Source: Pseudoalteromonas peptidolytica (GTDB lineage: Bacteria > Pseudomonadota > Gammaproteobacteria > Enterobacterales > Alteromonadaceae). Taken from it: a DNA stretch of 49,660 nucleotides. The stretch is from positions 1-49,660 of the forward strand of contig NZ_WEHZ01000034.1 of assembly GCF_012641745.1 (NCBI RefSeq), given 5' to 3'. A model generated the notes under the pieces. The model was not told where the DNA came from. It did no database searches and saw only the letters and a list, made by a program, of their open reading frames with translations. Shown piece after piece: positions 25,872 through 35,076 of this stretch. The translations under genes were made by a program, and so were the position numbers. Each line of letters opens with the position of its first letter. Position 1 is the stretch's first letter.

Positions 25872-26597
25872 CTATAGCTTGAATTGTTCGCCTAGGTAGA
25901 CATCTCTTACGGTTTGATCCGCTAAAACATGTTCTGGCGTACCAGCGGCGATTAATTCACCGTGTGAAACGATGTAGGCTTTTTCACATACGTCCAGCGT
26001 TTCTCTTACATTGTGGTCGGTGATCAGTACACCGATCCCACGATTTTTAAGGTGCTCAATGATTGTCTTTATATCTAACACTGAAATTGGATCAACGCCA
26101 GCAAAAGGTTCATCTAACAAGATAAACTTAGGATTAGCGGCTAAAGCACGAGCAATTTCTACCCGTCTTCTCTCTCCTCCAGATAATGCCATCCCTTGAG
26201 AATCACGGATGTGTTGGATATTAAATTCATCCAACAACTCATTAAGCTGAGCTTCTCTTTCAACTTTAGACAAATCTTTGCGGGTTTCCAAAATAGCCAT
26301 GAGGTTTTGATATACCGTTAGCTTCCTAAATATGGATGACTCTTGAGGTAAATATCCAATCCCTAGGCGTGCGCGACTGTGCATCGGGAGTAGGGTGATA
26401 TCCTCATCATCGATTTGTATAAAGCCTTTGTCACTTGGTACTAAGCCCACAATCATATAAAAAGTAGTGGTTTTCCCCGCACCATTAGGGCCAAGTAAAC
26501 CAACGATGCTACCTGCTTCGACACTCAGTCCTACATTTTTGACAACTTGGCGACCTTTATAACTTTTTGCCAAGCCTGTTGCTTTGAGCTCGCTCAT
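25872..26597 (-). CDS. lptB: LPS export ABC ATPase LptB
   Basis: LptB (241 residues) is the cytoplasmic ATPase that, with LptF and LptG (not in this window), extracts LPS from the inner membrane. Walker A is GPNGAGKT (36-43), the signature is LSGGERRR, Walker B is FILLDEPFAGVDP, and the switch histidine is in ITDHNVRE. It overlaps the lptA stop codon by four bases (ATGA). Confidence 0.97.
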   Translation of the reverse strand: MSELKATGLAKSYKGRQVVKNVGLSVEAGSIVGLLGPNGAGKTTTFYMIVGLVPSDKGFIQIDDEDITLLPMHSRARLGIGYLPQESSIFRKLTVYQNLMAILETRKDLSKVEREAQLNELLDEFNIQHIRDSQGMALSGGERRRVEIARALAANPKFILLDEPFAGVDPISVLDIKTIIEHLKNRGIGVLITDHNVRETLDVCEKAYIVSHGELIAAGTPEHVLADQTVRDVYLGEQFKL

Positions 26598-27148
26598 GAA
26601 TTGTTACCTTTTTCCTGTGGACCTTCACTTTTTTCCACGTTGGTGTCAGATTTCTTTTCAACAGGAACCAAAATTGTTCTGACCCGAGAGTCGCCCTGTT
26701 CAGAGCGTTCGGCACTAATGAGTTGCTTTTCGATATGATAAGTAATGACTTGTGCACTACTTTTTTGACCTGCTTGCGATATTTCAGCATTGCCAGTAAG
26801 TACTAACTTTAATTCAGCAACATCATAGCGAATTTCATTAGCCGCAGCGCGTAAGGTTGTACCATCTGCCTGAGCTTCTTCAAAAACCGCAGGGTTGCCA
26901 GTAGCAATTAGTAGCTGCTTATTTGAACCAAGCTCAGCGCGGCGGTGCACTTCCAAACGATCAGCATTGATTTTTCTTGTGCCATGAATAATGACAACGT
27001 TTTGCTCGAAAATGCCTATGTTACTTTGCAGTTGAGCTTGCTGACGGCCAGCATCGATAATGACTTCATTTTGCTCTGCAGCAGCTGCGAAAGTGGAACT
27101 TGCGAGCAAGCCGACGAAAACTAATTTGTTAATTATTTTACTGGTCAT
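26594..27148 (-). CDS. lptA: LPS periplasmic bridge protein LptA
   Basis: LptA (184 residues) polymerises into the beta-jellyroll bridge that carries LPS across the periplasm from LptC to LptD. It begins with a clear signal peptide (NKLVFVGLLASSTFAAAA). Repeated beta segments (VVIHGTRKINADRLEVHR, LVLTGNAEISQAG) match the OstA fold. The ATG at 27148 is chosen over an upstream frame start at 27181 because the signal peptide starts there. It overlaps lptC by 11 bases. Confidence 0.93.
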   Translation of the reverse strand: MTSKIINKLVFVGLLASSTFAAAAEQNEVIIDAGRQQAQLQSNIGIFEQNVVIIHGTRKINADRLEVHRRAELGSNKQLLIATGNPAVFEEAQADGTTLRAAANEIRYDVAELKLVLTGNAEISQAGQKSSAQVITYHIEKQLISAERSEQGDSRVRTILVPVEKKSDTNVEKSEGPQEKGNNS

Positions 27149-27692
27149 AATAAATTGTCTTTGTATGGTTGATGAGCTCAATCAGCTGTTTTTGCAAGTC
27201 TGCATGTAAGCCTTTACCGGTAATTTTAAGGCTAGGGCCTGTGATAATGACGGGGTGTTCTGATTTCATCAACTTTTGTTTAATTTCAACCCTGACATTG
27301 TCGGCATTGATAGTACTGATCATTGCATCTGGTGTGAGGTTTTTTGCTAAAACATCCCCTTCTAAAATCAGGGTGTTGTTCTCGTATAATGTGGCTTCCA
27401 ATGCGCTTATCTGCCAATTTTGCTCACCGTTATATAATGTAAAAATGGGTTTTGCAAAGTGGCTAAAACCAAGATCCTGATAAAGTTCCATTTTATCAGC
27501 AGTCACATGGTAGTTTAGTAAGCCATTTTCACTGTAGGTAGTCTGCTCTAATGCGGTCGCCACATAATCAGGTTTTGCAAGTGGTTCATCGTCACTTTTC
27601 TTGTCGATTTCTGATGCGTTAAACATCGGCGACCATAGCCAAATCATCAGCGCACTAAAAGTAATGAGCAGAATGACACGAAGCACAGTCAT
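27138..27692 (-). CDS. lptC: LPS export protein LptC
   Basis: LptC (184 residues) is a bitopic inner-membrane protein that passes LPS from LptBFG to LptA. An N-terminal transmembrane helix (residues 4-22) precedes a periplasmic beta-jellyroll (for example YHVTADKMELYQD and GDVLAKNLTPDAMISTIN). It is overlapped by kdsC upstream (ATGA) and by lptA downstream. Confidence 0.92.
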   Translation of the reverse strand: MTVLRVILLITFSALMIWLWSPMFNASEIDKKSDDEPLAKPDYVATALEQTTYSENGLLNYHVTADKMELYQDLGFSHFAKPIFTLYNGEQNWQISALEATLYENNTLILEGDVLAKNLTPDAMISTINADNVRVEIKQKLMKSEHPVIITGPSLKITGKGLHADLQKQLIELINHTKTIYYDQ

Positions 27693-28243
27693 GTACTTGA
27701 CCCTGTAGTGGTAAGAGGGTGGTTTTGGCTGAGCATGAGCAGATCTGTTAACTCTCTGACGGCGCCAAAGCCTCCCGGCATCAAAGTGGTATAGTGGGCA
27801 ATGCGTTTTATCAGCGGATGTGCATCATTCACGGCGACAGCAAAGCCAACTTGCTCCATCACTGGCAGATCAGGGCCATCATCACCAATATAGGCAATGT
27901 CTGCATCCTTCAGATTAAGCTGCGTTTTTAGTGCTTCATATGCCACTAGCTTGTTTTCTTGACCTTGGTAAATATGCGTTACATTTAAACTAGTCATGCG
28001 TTGCTGAACTATTTGTGAATGTCTACCTGTGATGACCGCAACCTCAATACCGCAGTTTACTAGCGCTTTGATACCGAAGCCGTCTTTGGTATTGAATGCC
28101 TTTAATTCTTCACAGTTGTTACCTAGATAAATGCGTCCGTCAGAGAATACACCGTCAATATCACAAATTAAGAGTTTAATTTGAGTTGCTTTTTGCCAAG
28201 CATCTGTTGAGATATCTTGATAAAGGTCGCTAAACTGCATCAT
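27689..28243 (-). CDS. kdsC: 3-deoxy-D-manno-octulosonate 8-phosphate phosphatase KdsC
   Basis: KdsC (184 residues) removes phosphate from Kdo-8-phosphate to give Kdo for the LPS inner core. It is a small HAD phosphatase with the nucleophile and acid aspartates at D28 and D30 (CDIDGVFSDG) and the metal-binding IGDDGPDLPVM near the C-terminus. The start overlaps the kdsD stop by four bases, so it is translationally coupled to the enzyme acting earlier in the same pathway. Confidence 0.96.
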   Translation of the reverse strand: MMQFSDLYQDISTDAWQKATQIKLLICDIDGVFSDGRIYLGNNCEELKAFNTKDGFGIKALVNCGIEVAVITGRHSQIVQQRMTSLNVTHIYQGQENKLVAYEALKTQLNLKDADIAYIGDDGPDLPVMEQVGFAVAVNDAHPLIKRIAHYTTLMPGGFGAVRELTDLLMLSQNHPLTTTGSST

Positions 28244-29211
28244 AGCACTCCCGCTCTAAGTAAATCTTGGGTATTCAATGCACCTACAGGGACATTATTC
28301 TCGTCAACCACAATTAGTCCATTGATGCGTTTATTTTCCATAATATTTAGCATCTCAGCAGCGAGCATATCGGCACGTGCGGTGGTACTTTTTGCGGTCA
28401 TAACTTGTGTGATTGGCGTTGTATGAATGTCTACTTTTTGTTCTATGATACGGCGCAAGTCACCGTCTGTAAAAATACCTTGCAATTGTGTCTGCTCGTC
28501 GACAATCGCTGTCATTCCAAGACTTTTTGCAGACATTTCGAAAAGGGCTTCTTTGACGGTACAGTTGCTACTGACCATTGGAATGGCACTGTCTTTGTGC
28601 ATGATGTCAGCGACTGTGAGTAATAGTCGTTTACCTAAACTTCCTCCCGGGTGAGAAAGCGCGAAATCATCGGCAGTAAATCCTCTGGCTTCAAGTAGAG
28701 CAACTGCTAATGCGTCTCCCATAACCAGCGTTGCTGTGGTACTTGCTGTGGGCGCTAATCCTAGTGGGCACGCCTCTTTTGACACTTTAACGCAAAGGTG
28801 AACACTAGCGTTGCGAGCCATGGTTGAGCTTGGGTTGCCTGTCATAGAGACCACAGGTGCACCTAAACGTTTAATTATCGGTAAGATTGAGATAACTTCT
28901 TGGGTTTCACCTGAATTTGATATCATCAAAACCACATCATCTTTGGTGATCATACCTAAATCGCCATGACTAGCCTCACCTGGGTGCACGAAAAAAGCAG
29001 GGCTTCCTGTGCTGGCGAGTGTAGCGGCAATTTTATTTCCAATATGACCTGACTTACCCATACCAATAACAATAATTCGACCTTGGCAATTAAACATTAT
29101 TTTACAAGCTTGCTCAAACTGTTGATCGACAAACTGCTGCACTTCCTCTATTGCTGCAAGCTCAGTAGCAAACACTTGATTAGCAGATTCAATAAATGGG
29201 GTCGTTGTCAC
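28240..29211 (-). CDS. kdsD: D-arabinose 5-phosphate isomerase KdsD
   Basis: KdsD (323 residues) converts ribulose 5-phosphate to arabinose 5-phosphate, the first dedicated step to Kdo. An SIS domain fills residues about 35-170 (GRIIVIGMGKSGHIGNKIAATLASTG split over 44-70, HPGEASHGDLGM, ISNSGETQEV). Two CBS domains follow (about 205-323). It lies nine bases downstream of the yrbG stop, in the conserved yrbG-kdsD-kdsC-lptCAB order. Confidence 0.96.
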   Translation of the reverse strand: MTTTPFIESANQVFATELAAIEEVQQFVDQQFEQACKIMFNCQGRIIVIGMGKSGHIGNKIAATLASTGSPAFFVHPGEASHGDLGMITKDDVVLMISNSGETQEVISILPIIKRLGAPVVSMTGNPSSTMARNASVHLCVKVSKEACPLGLAPTASTTATLVMGDALAVALLEARGFTADDFALSHPGGSLGKRLLLTVADIMHKDSAIPMVSSNCTVKEALFEMSAKSLGMTAIVDEQTQLQGIFTDGDLRRIIEQKVDIHTTPITQVMTAKSTTARADMLAAEMLNIMENKRINGLIVVDENNVPVGALNTQDLLRAGVL

Positions 29212-29220
29212 GTGTATTCC

Positions 29221-30180
29221 TTAAATGATGTAGTAAATATATCCGATAAAGCAGGCGAGTAACAAACCACCTTCAAAGCGGTTGATACGACGTTTACCAG
29301 TAATGCTTAAGCTCATAATAAGTAGCAATAGTGTTGCACCAAGCATAATAAATATATCACGAGCCGCGATATTGGTATCTAATACGGAGGGATTGATGAT
29401 CCCCGCAATAGACAGTACCGCAAGGATATTAAAAATATTCGAACCAATGATATTACCTAGCGCTAAATCGTCTTCATTTTTTAATACGCCAGCTACACAG
29501 GCTGCGAGTTCAGGTAAACTGGTTCCTACCGCGATGATAGTTAACCCAATCAATAAGTCGCTCATCCCAAAGTACTTTGCAATATCAACAGCTGCACCCA
29601 CCAGATAATCGGCGCTAACGGGGAGCAAAATCATACCAACAACAAGCCAAAAAATAGCTTTTTGTGTGGGGACATTGTCCGGCACCTCTTCACACGCTTC
29701 ACTAACGAAAGGATCGTCATTGCTGTTGCCGCTGCGTTTGGTAATGATAATTAAGGTAAGGAGAAATGCTGCGAAGCCAATAAGCAGTAATATACCTTCA
29801 ACAAAACTGAAGTTATTGTCACTGACAATATACCAAGCTCCCAAGGAAACAATGATAAGAAGTGGCATTTCTCGACGTAAAATTCCTGAGCCAACCGAAA
29901 GCGGTCGGAGTAAGGCGGTGATCCCAAGGACTAATAATATATTGGCAATGTTAGAACCTACGGCGTTACCAACGGCTGTGTCTGTTTTATCTGCAAGAGC
30001 GGCCTGTGCAGCAACCATCATTTCGGGGGCTGAAGAGCCCATGGCGACAATGGTTAAGCCAACAATTAATGTTGGTACACCAAAGTTTCGAGCTAAAGCT
30101 GCTGCGCCAAAAACGAAGCGGTCGGCACTCCAAACCAGTGCAATAAAGCCAAGAATGAGAATAACAAACGATAAAACCAT
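29221..30180 (-). CDS. yrbG: Sodium/calcium antiporter of the CaCA family, YrbG
   Basis: This 319-residue inner-membrane protein has ten or so helices and the two inverted alpha repeats of the Ca2+:cation antiporter family: GLTIVAMGSSAPEMMVA (first) and GLTIIAVGTSLPELAACV (second). E. coli YrbG is the homologue and has the same place upstream of kdsD. It is the first gene of the long minus-strand LPS/PTS operon and is divergent from mlaF. Its substrate in this organism is not known. Confidence 0.92.
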   Translation of the reverse strand: MVLSFVILILGFIALVWSADRFVFGAAALARNFGVPTLIVGLTIVAMGSSAPEMMVAAQAALADKTDTAVGNAVGSNIANILLVLGITALLRPLSVGSGILRREMPLLIIVSLGAWYIVSDNNFSFVEGILLLIGFAAFLLTLIIITKRSGNSNDDPFVSEACEEVPDNVPTQKAIFWLVVGMILLPVSADYLVGAAVDIAKYFGMSDLLIGLTIIAVGTSLPELAACVAGVLKNEDDLALGNIIGSNIFNILAVLSIAGIINPSVLDTNIAARDIFIMLGATLLLLIMSLSITGKRRINRFEGGLLLACFIGYIYYII

Positions 30181-30354
30181 GAACCTCTAGCCAATAGGAT
30201 TAAAATTTCGTTAGATACTACCAAATGCGCCTTGGAAAGTATAAGCAAACCGTCACATTTAACGACTTACAAAATTTTACCAAAACGATTTTCCATCTTG
30301 TTTGAAAAAAAAGTATCATACTCCGATGAATATAGTCTTGATCTGGAGAGCGAC

Positions 30355-31155
30355 TTGTCGCAATCAATTGTAGAAATCAAGGATGTAACCTTTTCCAGGG
30401 GTGAAAGGATCATCTACAAAAACATGAGCTTTTCCGTACCAGAAGGCAAAATCACCGCAATAATGGGGCCAAGTGGCATAGGTAAAACGACTATGCTGCG
30501 ATTGATCGGTGGCCAGTTAAAACCTAATAGTGGTGATATTCTTTTTGCTGGAAACAGTATCCCAAGTATGTCCCGTAGTGAATTATATCAAGCAAGAACT
30601 CGCATGAGCATGTTGTTTCAAAGCGGTGCGTTGTTCACAGACATGAGTGTCTTTGACAATGTCGCTTTTCCTTTGCGCGAACACACGGAATTGTCAGAAG
30701 AGCTCATTCAGTTAGTAGTATTGATGAAGCTGCAAGCAGTAGGACTGCGTGGTGCAAAGGATTTAATGCCAGCAGAGCTTTCTGGCGGCATGGCGAGGCG
30801 CGCTGCTCTAGCGCGTGCGATAGCGCTTGACCCCGAACTTATCATGTATGATGAGCCATTCGCTGGGCAAGACCCCATTTCGATGGGGGTGTTGGTACGT
30901 TTAATTAAGTCACTAAATGAAGTGTTAGGTCTATCATCCTTAATCGTAACCCATGATGTGACAGAGGTACTGAGTATCGCGGATCATGTTGTCATTATCG
31001 CTGAGCAAGGCGTGATAGGTGAAGGGACGCCTGAGCAAATGCTAAAGCATGACTCAGCGCTAGTGCAGCAGTTTTTACAAGGGCTTGCCGATGGCCCTGT
31101 ACCATTTCACTTCAATGCCCCTGATTATCAACAAGCACTGTTGCAAGGAGAGTAG
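30355..31155 (+). CDS. mlaF: Phospholipid-asymmetry ABC ATPase MlaF
   Basis: MlaF (266 residues) powers the MlaFEDB complex that moves phospholipids between the inner membrane and periplasmic MlaC, keeping the outer leaflet free of phospholipid. Walker A is GPSGIGKT (38-45), the signature is LSGGMARR, and Walker B is LIMYDEPFAGQDP. The start is set at TTG 30355: it gives the family's N-terminus (MSQSIVEIKDVTF against MEQSVANLVDMRDVSF in E. coli), and GGAGAG lies about four bases upstream. The frame runs open to 30232, but that extension has no family counterpart. Confidence 0.93.
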   Translation: MSQSIVEIKDVTFSRGERIIYKNMSFSVPEGKITAIMGPSGIGKTTMLRLIGGQLKPNSGDILFAGNSIPSMSRSELYQARTRMSMLFQSGALFTDMSVFDNVAFPLREHTELSEELIQLVVLMKLQAVGLRGAKDLMPAELSGGMARRAALARAIALDPELIMYDEPFAGQDPISMGVLVRLIKSLNEVLGLSSLIVTHDVTEVLSIADHVVIIAEQGVIGEGTPEQMLKHDSALVQQFLQGLADGPVPFHFNAPDYQQALLQGE

Positions 31156-31157
31156 AG

Positions 31158-31937
31158 TTGGTCGATTTTCTACAAAAAATAGGTCATAAAACACTAAGTC
31201 GCTTTGCTGCTCTTGGTCGTGCAACCAATATGCTATTTGGGGCGTTATTTAGTTTACCTAACTTTCGCAAAGGCACACCGCTATTAATCAAACAACTCTA
31301 CATGGTAGGTCATCAGTCACTGTTGATTATTATGGTCTCGGGGTTATTTATTGGTATGGTTTTAGCGCTACAAGGCTATACCGTATTAGTAGGATATGGC
31401 GCTGAGGATAGCCTTGGGCCGTTGGTGGCGTTGAGTCTACTAAGAGAATTAGGTCCCGTTGTTACGGCGCTGTTATTTGCTGGGCGTGCGGGTAGTGCAC
31501 TGACTGCTGAAATTGGTTTAATGAAAGCAACTGAGCAATTATCTAGTTTAGAGATGATGGCTATTGACCCATTAAAGCGCGTTATTGCACCACGATTTTG
31601 GGCAGGCTTTATCAGTATGCCACTGCTTGCGTTGATATTTTCAGCAATCGCTATCTTAGGTGCACATTTGGTTGGGGTGGATTGGTTAGGAGTCGATTCT
31701 GGTAGCTTCTGGTCTATCATGCAATCACAGGTATCGTTCCAAAAAGATATTTTAAACGGTCTTATTAAGAGCTTCGTATTTGCACTATTGGTGACTTGGA
31801 TCGCGTTGTACAAAGGCTATGACTGTGTCCCTACATCTGAAGGGATAAGTAAGGCGACGACAGAGACAGTAGTACACTCTTCACTGGCTGTACTTGGCTT
31901 CGACTTTGTATTAACAGCGGTTATGTTCTCAAGTTAA
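31158..31937 (+). CDS. mlaE: Phospholipid-asymmetry ABC permease MlaE
   Basis: MlaE (259 residues) is the membrane subunit of the Mla transporter. Hydrophobic helices cover residues 50-255, with FIGMVLALQGYTVLVGYGAE, LLRELGPVVTALLFAGRAGS and the EIGLMKATEQLSSLEMM loop typical of the MlaE/YrbE family. It starts with TTG preceded by AAGGAGAG and lies two bases after mlaF. Confidence 0.95.
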   Translation: MVDFLQKIGHKTLSRFAALGRATNMLFGALFSLPNFRKGTPLLIKQLYMVGHQSLLIIMVSGLFIGMVLALQGYTVLVGYGAEDSLGPLVALSLLRELGPVVTALLFAGRAGSALTAEIGLMKATEQLSSLEMMAIDPLKRVIAPRFWAGFISMPLLALIFSAIAILGAHLVGVDWLGVDSGSFWSIMQSQVSFQKDILNGLIKSFVFALLVTWIALYKGYDCVPTSEGISKATTETVVHSSLAVLGFDFVLTAVMFSS

Positions 31938-31950
31938 AAGGTTTTAAAAA

Positions 31951-32496
31951 ATGAATACACGGAAAATTGAAATTTTAGTTGGGCTATTTGTAGCGTTGGG
32001 TGTCGCTGCATTTATCATGTTAGCGCTCAAAGTGGCAAACTCAGGCTTGAGTGGTAATGGTGAAACCTACATGCTGCAAGCTAAGTTTGAGAATATCGGT
32101 TCACTGAAAACACGTGCACCAATCAAAGTGGGCGGAGTTGTTATTGGCCGTGTTGATGGCATTCAGATACACCCGCAGGAATTTGTACCTGTGGTTTCGA
32201 TGAGTATCGACAAAAACTATGAATGTCAGTTTTCTGATACTTCATCAGTTTCCATATTAACGTCGGGCATTTTAGGTGAGCAATATCTTGGTATTTCTCC
32301 AGTAATTGCCGCTGAGTCAGCTAAGCAAAAGTGTTTAGGTCAAGAAGTGACGAGCGAAGATAGTGTTGATCTTGAGTCTCTCTTCGGGGTGGAAACAAAA
32401 GCGCTTAAAGACGGCGATATGATCACAGACACAAAGTCAGCGCTTGTATTAGAAGAGTTGATTGGTCAGTTCCTATTTAATCAAGGGAGCGAGTAA
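31951..32496 (+). CDS. mlaD: Phospholipid-asymmetry MCE-domain protein MlaD
   Basis: MlaD (181 residues, E. coli 183) is anchored by an N-terminal helix (8-27) and forms the hexameric periplasmic MCE ring. The MCE domain (about 37-117) shows FENIGSLKTRAPIKVGGVVIG and SILTSGILGEQYLGISP. It is 13 bases after mlaE and two bases before mlaC. Confidence 0.95.
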   Translation: MNTRKIEILVGLFVALGVAAFIMLALKVANSGLSGNGETYMLQAKFENIGSLKTRAPIKVGGVVIGRVDGIQIHPQEFVPVVSMSIDKNYECQFSDTSSVSILTSGILGEQYLGISPVIAAESAKQKCLGQEVTSEDSVDLESLFGVETKALKDGDMITDTKSALVLEELIGQFLFNQGSE

Positions 32497-32498
32497 AT

Positions 32499-33185
32499 AT
32501 GTTAATGAATCTTTATACCAAATGCCTGATTTGGCTAGTTGCCATTATGGTTACGATGTCATTGCAGGCAAAAGAAGTGGACTCAAGCGATCCATATAAA
32601 ATGGTTGAGCAAGTTGCAGCACAAACTTTTCAGCGTGTAACAAAAGAGCAGAGCATTATCGAAAAGGATAAAGAGCACCTACGTGTTATCGTCGAAGAAG
32701 AGCTTTTGCCTTACATCGATTACAAATATGCCGCATATCGCGTTTTGGGATCCTACATTCAAACAGTACGTAACATTGAAGATAAACAGGAAAAAGCAGC
32801 TGCAGTTGAGCATATTAAAACCTTTATTGAGGTGTTTAAAAGCTATCTGGTAGCAACGTATGCAGGTGTGTTTACTCAGTATAAAGATCAAAAAGTAGAA
32901 TTCGGTGAACATCGGCCATTTGATAAAGAAGATATTGCTATTGTAAAAACAAAAATAGTTGAGGCTGGTAAACCGGATATTAAAATTGATTTTAAGGTCA
33001 GGCGCGGTAAAGACAATGATTGGCGTGCCTTTGATATGATGGCAGAAGGGATCAGCCTATTAGATGCCAAACAAAGTGAGTTGCATGGTATCTTGCGCCA
33101 ACAAGGTATTGAACATGTGATCCAGTTGTTGGACAAAAAGAGCAAGCTTCCTGTGCAATTTAGAGGGGATGATGGTGACGCCTAA
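32499..33185 (+). CDS. mlaC: Periplasmic phospholipid-binding protein MlaC
   Basis: MlaC (228 residues) ferries phospholipids between the outer-membrane MlaA complex and MlaFEDB. It has a signal peptide (about 1-24, ending SLQA) and the Tol-Tol-Ttg2 family pattern: LPYIDYKYAAYRVLG, FKSYLVATYAGVFTQY and VRRGKDNDWRAFDMMAEGIS. GGGAGCG precedes the start. It overlaps mlaB by 17 bases. Confidence 0.94.
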   Translation: MLMNLYTKCLIWLVAIMVTMSLQAKEVDSSDPYKMVEQVAAQTFQRVTKEQSIIEKDKEHLRVIVEEELLPYIDYKYAAYRVLGSYIQTVRNIEDKQEKAAAVEHIKTFIEVFKSYLVATYAGVFTQYKDQKVEFGEHRPFDKEDIAIVKTKIVEAGKPDIKIDFKVRRGKDNDWRAFDMMAEGISLLDAKQSELHGILRQQGIEHVIQLLDKKSKLPVQFRGDDGDA

Positions 33186-33477
33186 AATTTCATTCACCGA
33201 AAGTAAAGGTGAAATCGTGTTAACTGGTGAACTAACAAGAGCGAGTTTACCAAGCGCACTGAAACAGTCGGCTATCGTTCAATTGCTGAAAAATGCACAA
33301 TCAACCGTCTATTTTGACCTTTCTAAGGTCTCAAGGGTTGACACCGCGGGCTTAGCTTGGTTAATTCACTCTTTAGGTCAATTAAAGCAGCGCGACATTC
33401 GTCTCGAGCTGAGAAATACACCTGAGCAACTGCAAAATTTAATGGAGTTGGGGCAGGTGACAACCCTATTTGAGTGA
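33169..33477 (+). CDS. mlaB: Phospholipid-asymmetry STAS-domain protein MlaB
   Basis: MlaB (102 residues) is a cytoplasmic STAS-domain protein that stabilises and activates MlaF. It has the STAS pattern FDLSKVSRVDTAGLAWLIH, with the threonine at the position that matters in E. coli MlaB. A second ATG three bases later is an equally possible start. It overlaps mlaC upstream. Confidence 0.88.
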   Translation: MMVTPKISFTESKGEIVLTGELTRASLPSALKQSAIVQLLKNAQSTVYFDLSKVSRVDTAGLAWLIHSLGQLKQRDIRLELRNTPEQLQNLMELGQVTTLFE

Positions 33478-33482
33478 GTCTA

Positions 33483-33740
33483 ATGGAAACAAATCAAGTC
33501 GAAACTTTATTAAAAGATGCGCTATCGCTTGACGAAATTATCGTAAAAGCAAACGGTAGTCACTACGAAGTCATTGCTGTTGGAACGTGTTTTGACGGAT
33601 TAAGAAGGCTAAAAAGGGAACAGTTAATTTATGGACCACTAATGGATACCATCAAAGATGGGACTATCCATGCGGTGAGCATTCGCGCATTCACGCCTGA
33701 TGAGTGGCAAAAAGAGCGTAAATTTATTCTTCCACAATAA
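33483..33740 (+). CDS. ibaG: BolA-family protein IbaG
   Basis: This 85-residue BolA-like protein (YrbA/IbaG) partners with monothiol glutaredoxins in iron-sulfur handling and is linked to acid stress in E. coli. It shows the BolA fold with VKANGSHYEVIAVGTCFDGL and the IHAVSIRAFTPDEW end. ATG 33483 is chosen over an in-frame GTG at 33474 that overlaps mlaB. It lies between mlaB and murA as in E. coli. Confidence 0.92.
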   Translation: METNQVETLLKDALSLDEIIVKANGSHYEVIAVGTCFDGLRRLKREQLIYGPLMDTIKDGTIHAVSIRAFTPDEWQKERKFILPQ

Positions 33741-33752
33741 CGGGGTGCCGCA

Positions 33753-35012
33753 ATGGATCAGTTTGTTATCCAAGGTGGCACCACTCTTGCCGGTGAAGTC
33801 ACTATTTCTGGGGCTAAAAATGCAGCCCTTCCTATCCTATTTGCTGCGCTATTAGGCGAAGGTAAAAGCCGTTTTTCTAATGTACCGCACTTACGTGATA
33901 TCGGTACGACAGAAGCATTACTAAAGACTCTAGGTGCCGAAGTGGAGTGGGATGGCGACACGCTTGAAATCAACGGCGCGACGGTAAACAATGTGCTTGC
34001 TCCTTATGATCTGGTGAAGCAGATGCGCGCATCGGTATTGGCGCTCGGTCCTTTGGTGGCTAGATTTGGTAATGCACAGGTATCGTTACCCGGTGGTTGT
34101 GCTATTGGTGCTCGTCCTGTTGATCTACATATTTCAGGCCTAGAGAAAATGGGTGCAACCATCAAAGTTGAGAATGGTTATATTCATGCAACGACAGAAG
34201 GGCGATTGCGTGGTGCAGAGATCTTCATGGAAACGGTCAGTGTTGGTGCGACCGAAAACTTGCTGATGGCTGCCACACTTGCTGATGGTAAAACCGTATT
34301 AGAAAATGCTGCCAGAGAACCTGAAATCATCAACTTAGCCCAGTGCTTGGTTGCTATGGGAGCAAAAATAAGTGGTGCAGGTTCTAGCCGAATTGAAGTC
34401 GAAGGTGTGGAACATCTCAGCGGTTGTGAGCATAAGATCCTTCCTGATCGCATTGAAACGGGGACTTTCCTCGTTGCAGCGGCAATGGCAAAGGGTGAGG
34501 TGCTTTGTAAAAACACGGACTATCATAGTCTTGAACCCGTTCTTGAAAAGCTTCGAGCCGCCAATGCTATCGTTGAAGTAAATGACGACAGTATCTATGT
34601 GGACATGCGTCAGCGCGCGTTGAAAGCGGTAAATATTAAGACTATGCCACATCCAGGGTTTCCAACAGACATGCAAGCTCAGTTTACTGCACTAAACGTA
34701 GTAGCAGAAGGGAGCGCAACAATTACAGAAACCATCTTTGAAAATCGCTTTATGCATGTGCCAGAATTGCAGCGTATGGGAGCGAATATTCGCTTAGAAG
34801 GGAATACAGCGATTTGTGGCGATACTGCCTCTTTGTCTGGTGCACAAGTAATGGCAACGGACTTACGTGCATCAGCAAGTTTGATCCTCACAGGGATCGT
34901 CGCTACAGGTGAGACCATTGTTGACCGTATCTATCATGTTGATAGAGGGTATCAAAAGATAGAAGATAAATTGAGTCGGTTAGGGGCTAATATAAAGCGC
35001 CGTAAAACTTGA
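33753..35012 (+). CDS. murA: UDP-N-acetylglucosamine 1-carboxyvinyltransferase MurA
   Basis: MurA (419 residues, exactly the E. coli length) transfers enolpyruvate to UDP-GlcNAc in the first committed step of peptidoglycan synthesis. The active-site cysteine, target of fosfomycin, is Cys116 in LPGGCAIGARPVDLH. The two-domain EPT fold is evident from GGTTLAGEVTISGAKNAALP and RASASLILTGIVATGET. It ends the mla-ibaG-murA operon before a strong terminator. Confidence 0.98.
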   Translation: MDQFVIQGGTTLAGEVTISGAKNAALPILFAALLGEGKSRFSNVPHLRDIGTTEALLKTLGAEVEWDGDTLEINGATVNNVLAPYDLVKQMRASVLALGPLVARFGNAQVSLPGGCAIGARPVDLHISGLEKMGATIKVENGYIHATTEGRLRGAEIFMETVSVGATENLLMAATLADGKTVLENAAREPEIINLAQCLVAMGAKISGAGSSRIEVEGVEHLSGCEHKILPDRIETGTFLVAAAMAKGEVLCKNTDYHSLEPVLEKLRAANAIVEVNDDSIYVDMRQRALKAVNIKTMPHPGFPTDMQAQFTALNVVAEGSATITETIFENRFMHVPELQRMGANIRLEGNTAICGDTASLSGAQVMATDLRASASLILTGIVATGETIVDRIYHVDRGYQKIEDKLSRLGANIKRRKT

Positions 35013-35028
35013 ACTTAATAGTCTGAGT

Positions 35029-35052
35029 AAAAGCGTCCATTTGGACGCTTTT
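35029..35052. terminator. Bidirectional terminator between murA and degS
   Basis: The stem AAAAGCGTCC / GGACGCTTTT with an ATTT loop continues into TTGC and has T-rich flanks on both strands. It lies between convergent murA and degS. Confidence 0.88.
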
Positions 35053-35076
35053 TGCTTAATATAACCTGAGTTCAGG

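Noticed and set aside
29666..30190. 174-codon plus-strand open frame over yrbG
   Set aside because: It is antisense to a clear antiporter gene, and its low-complexity translation resembles no protein family.
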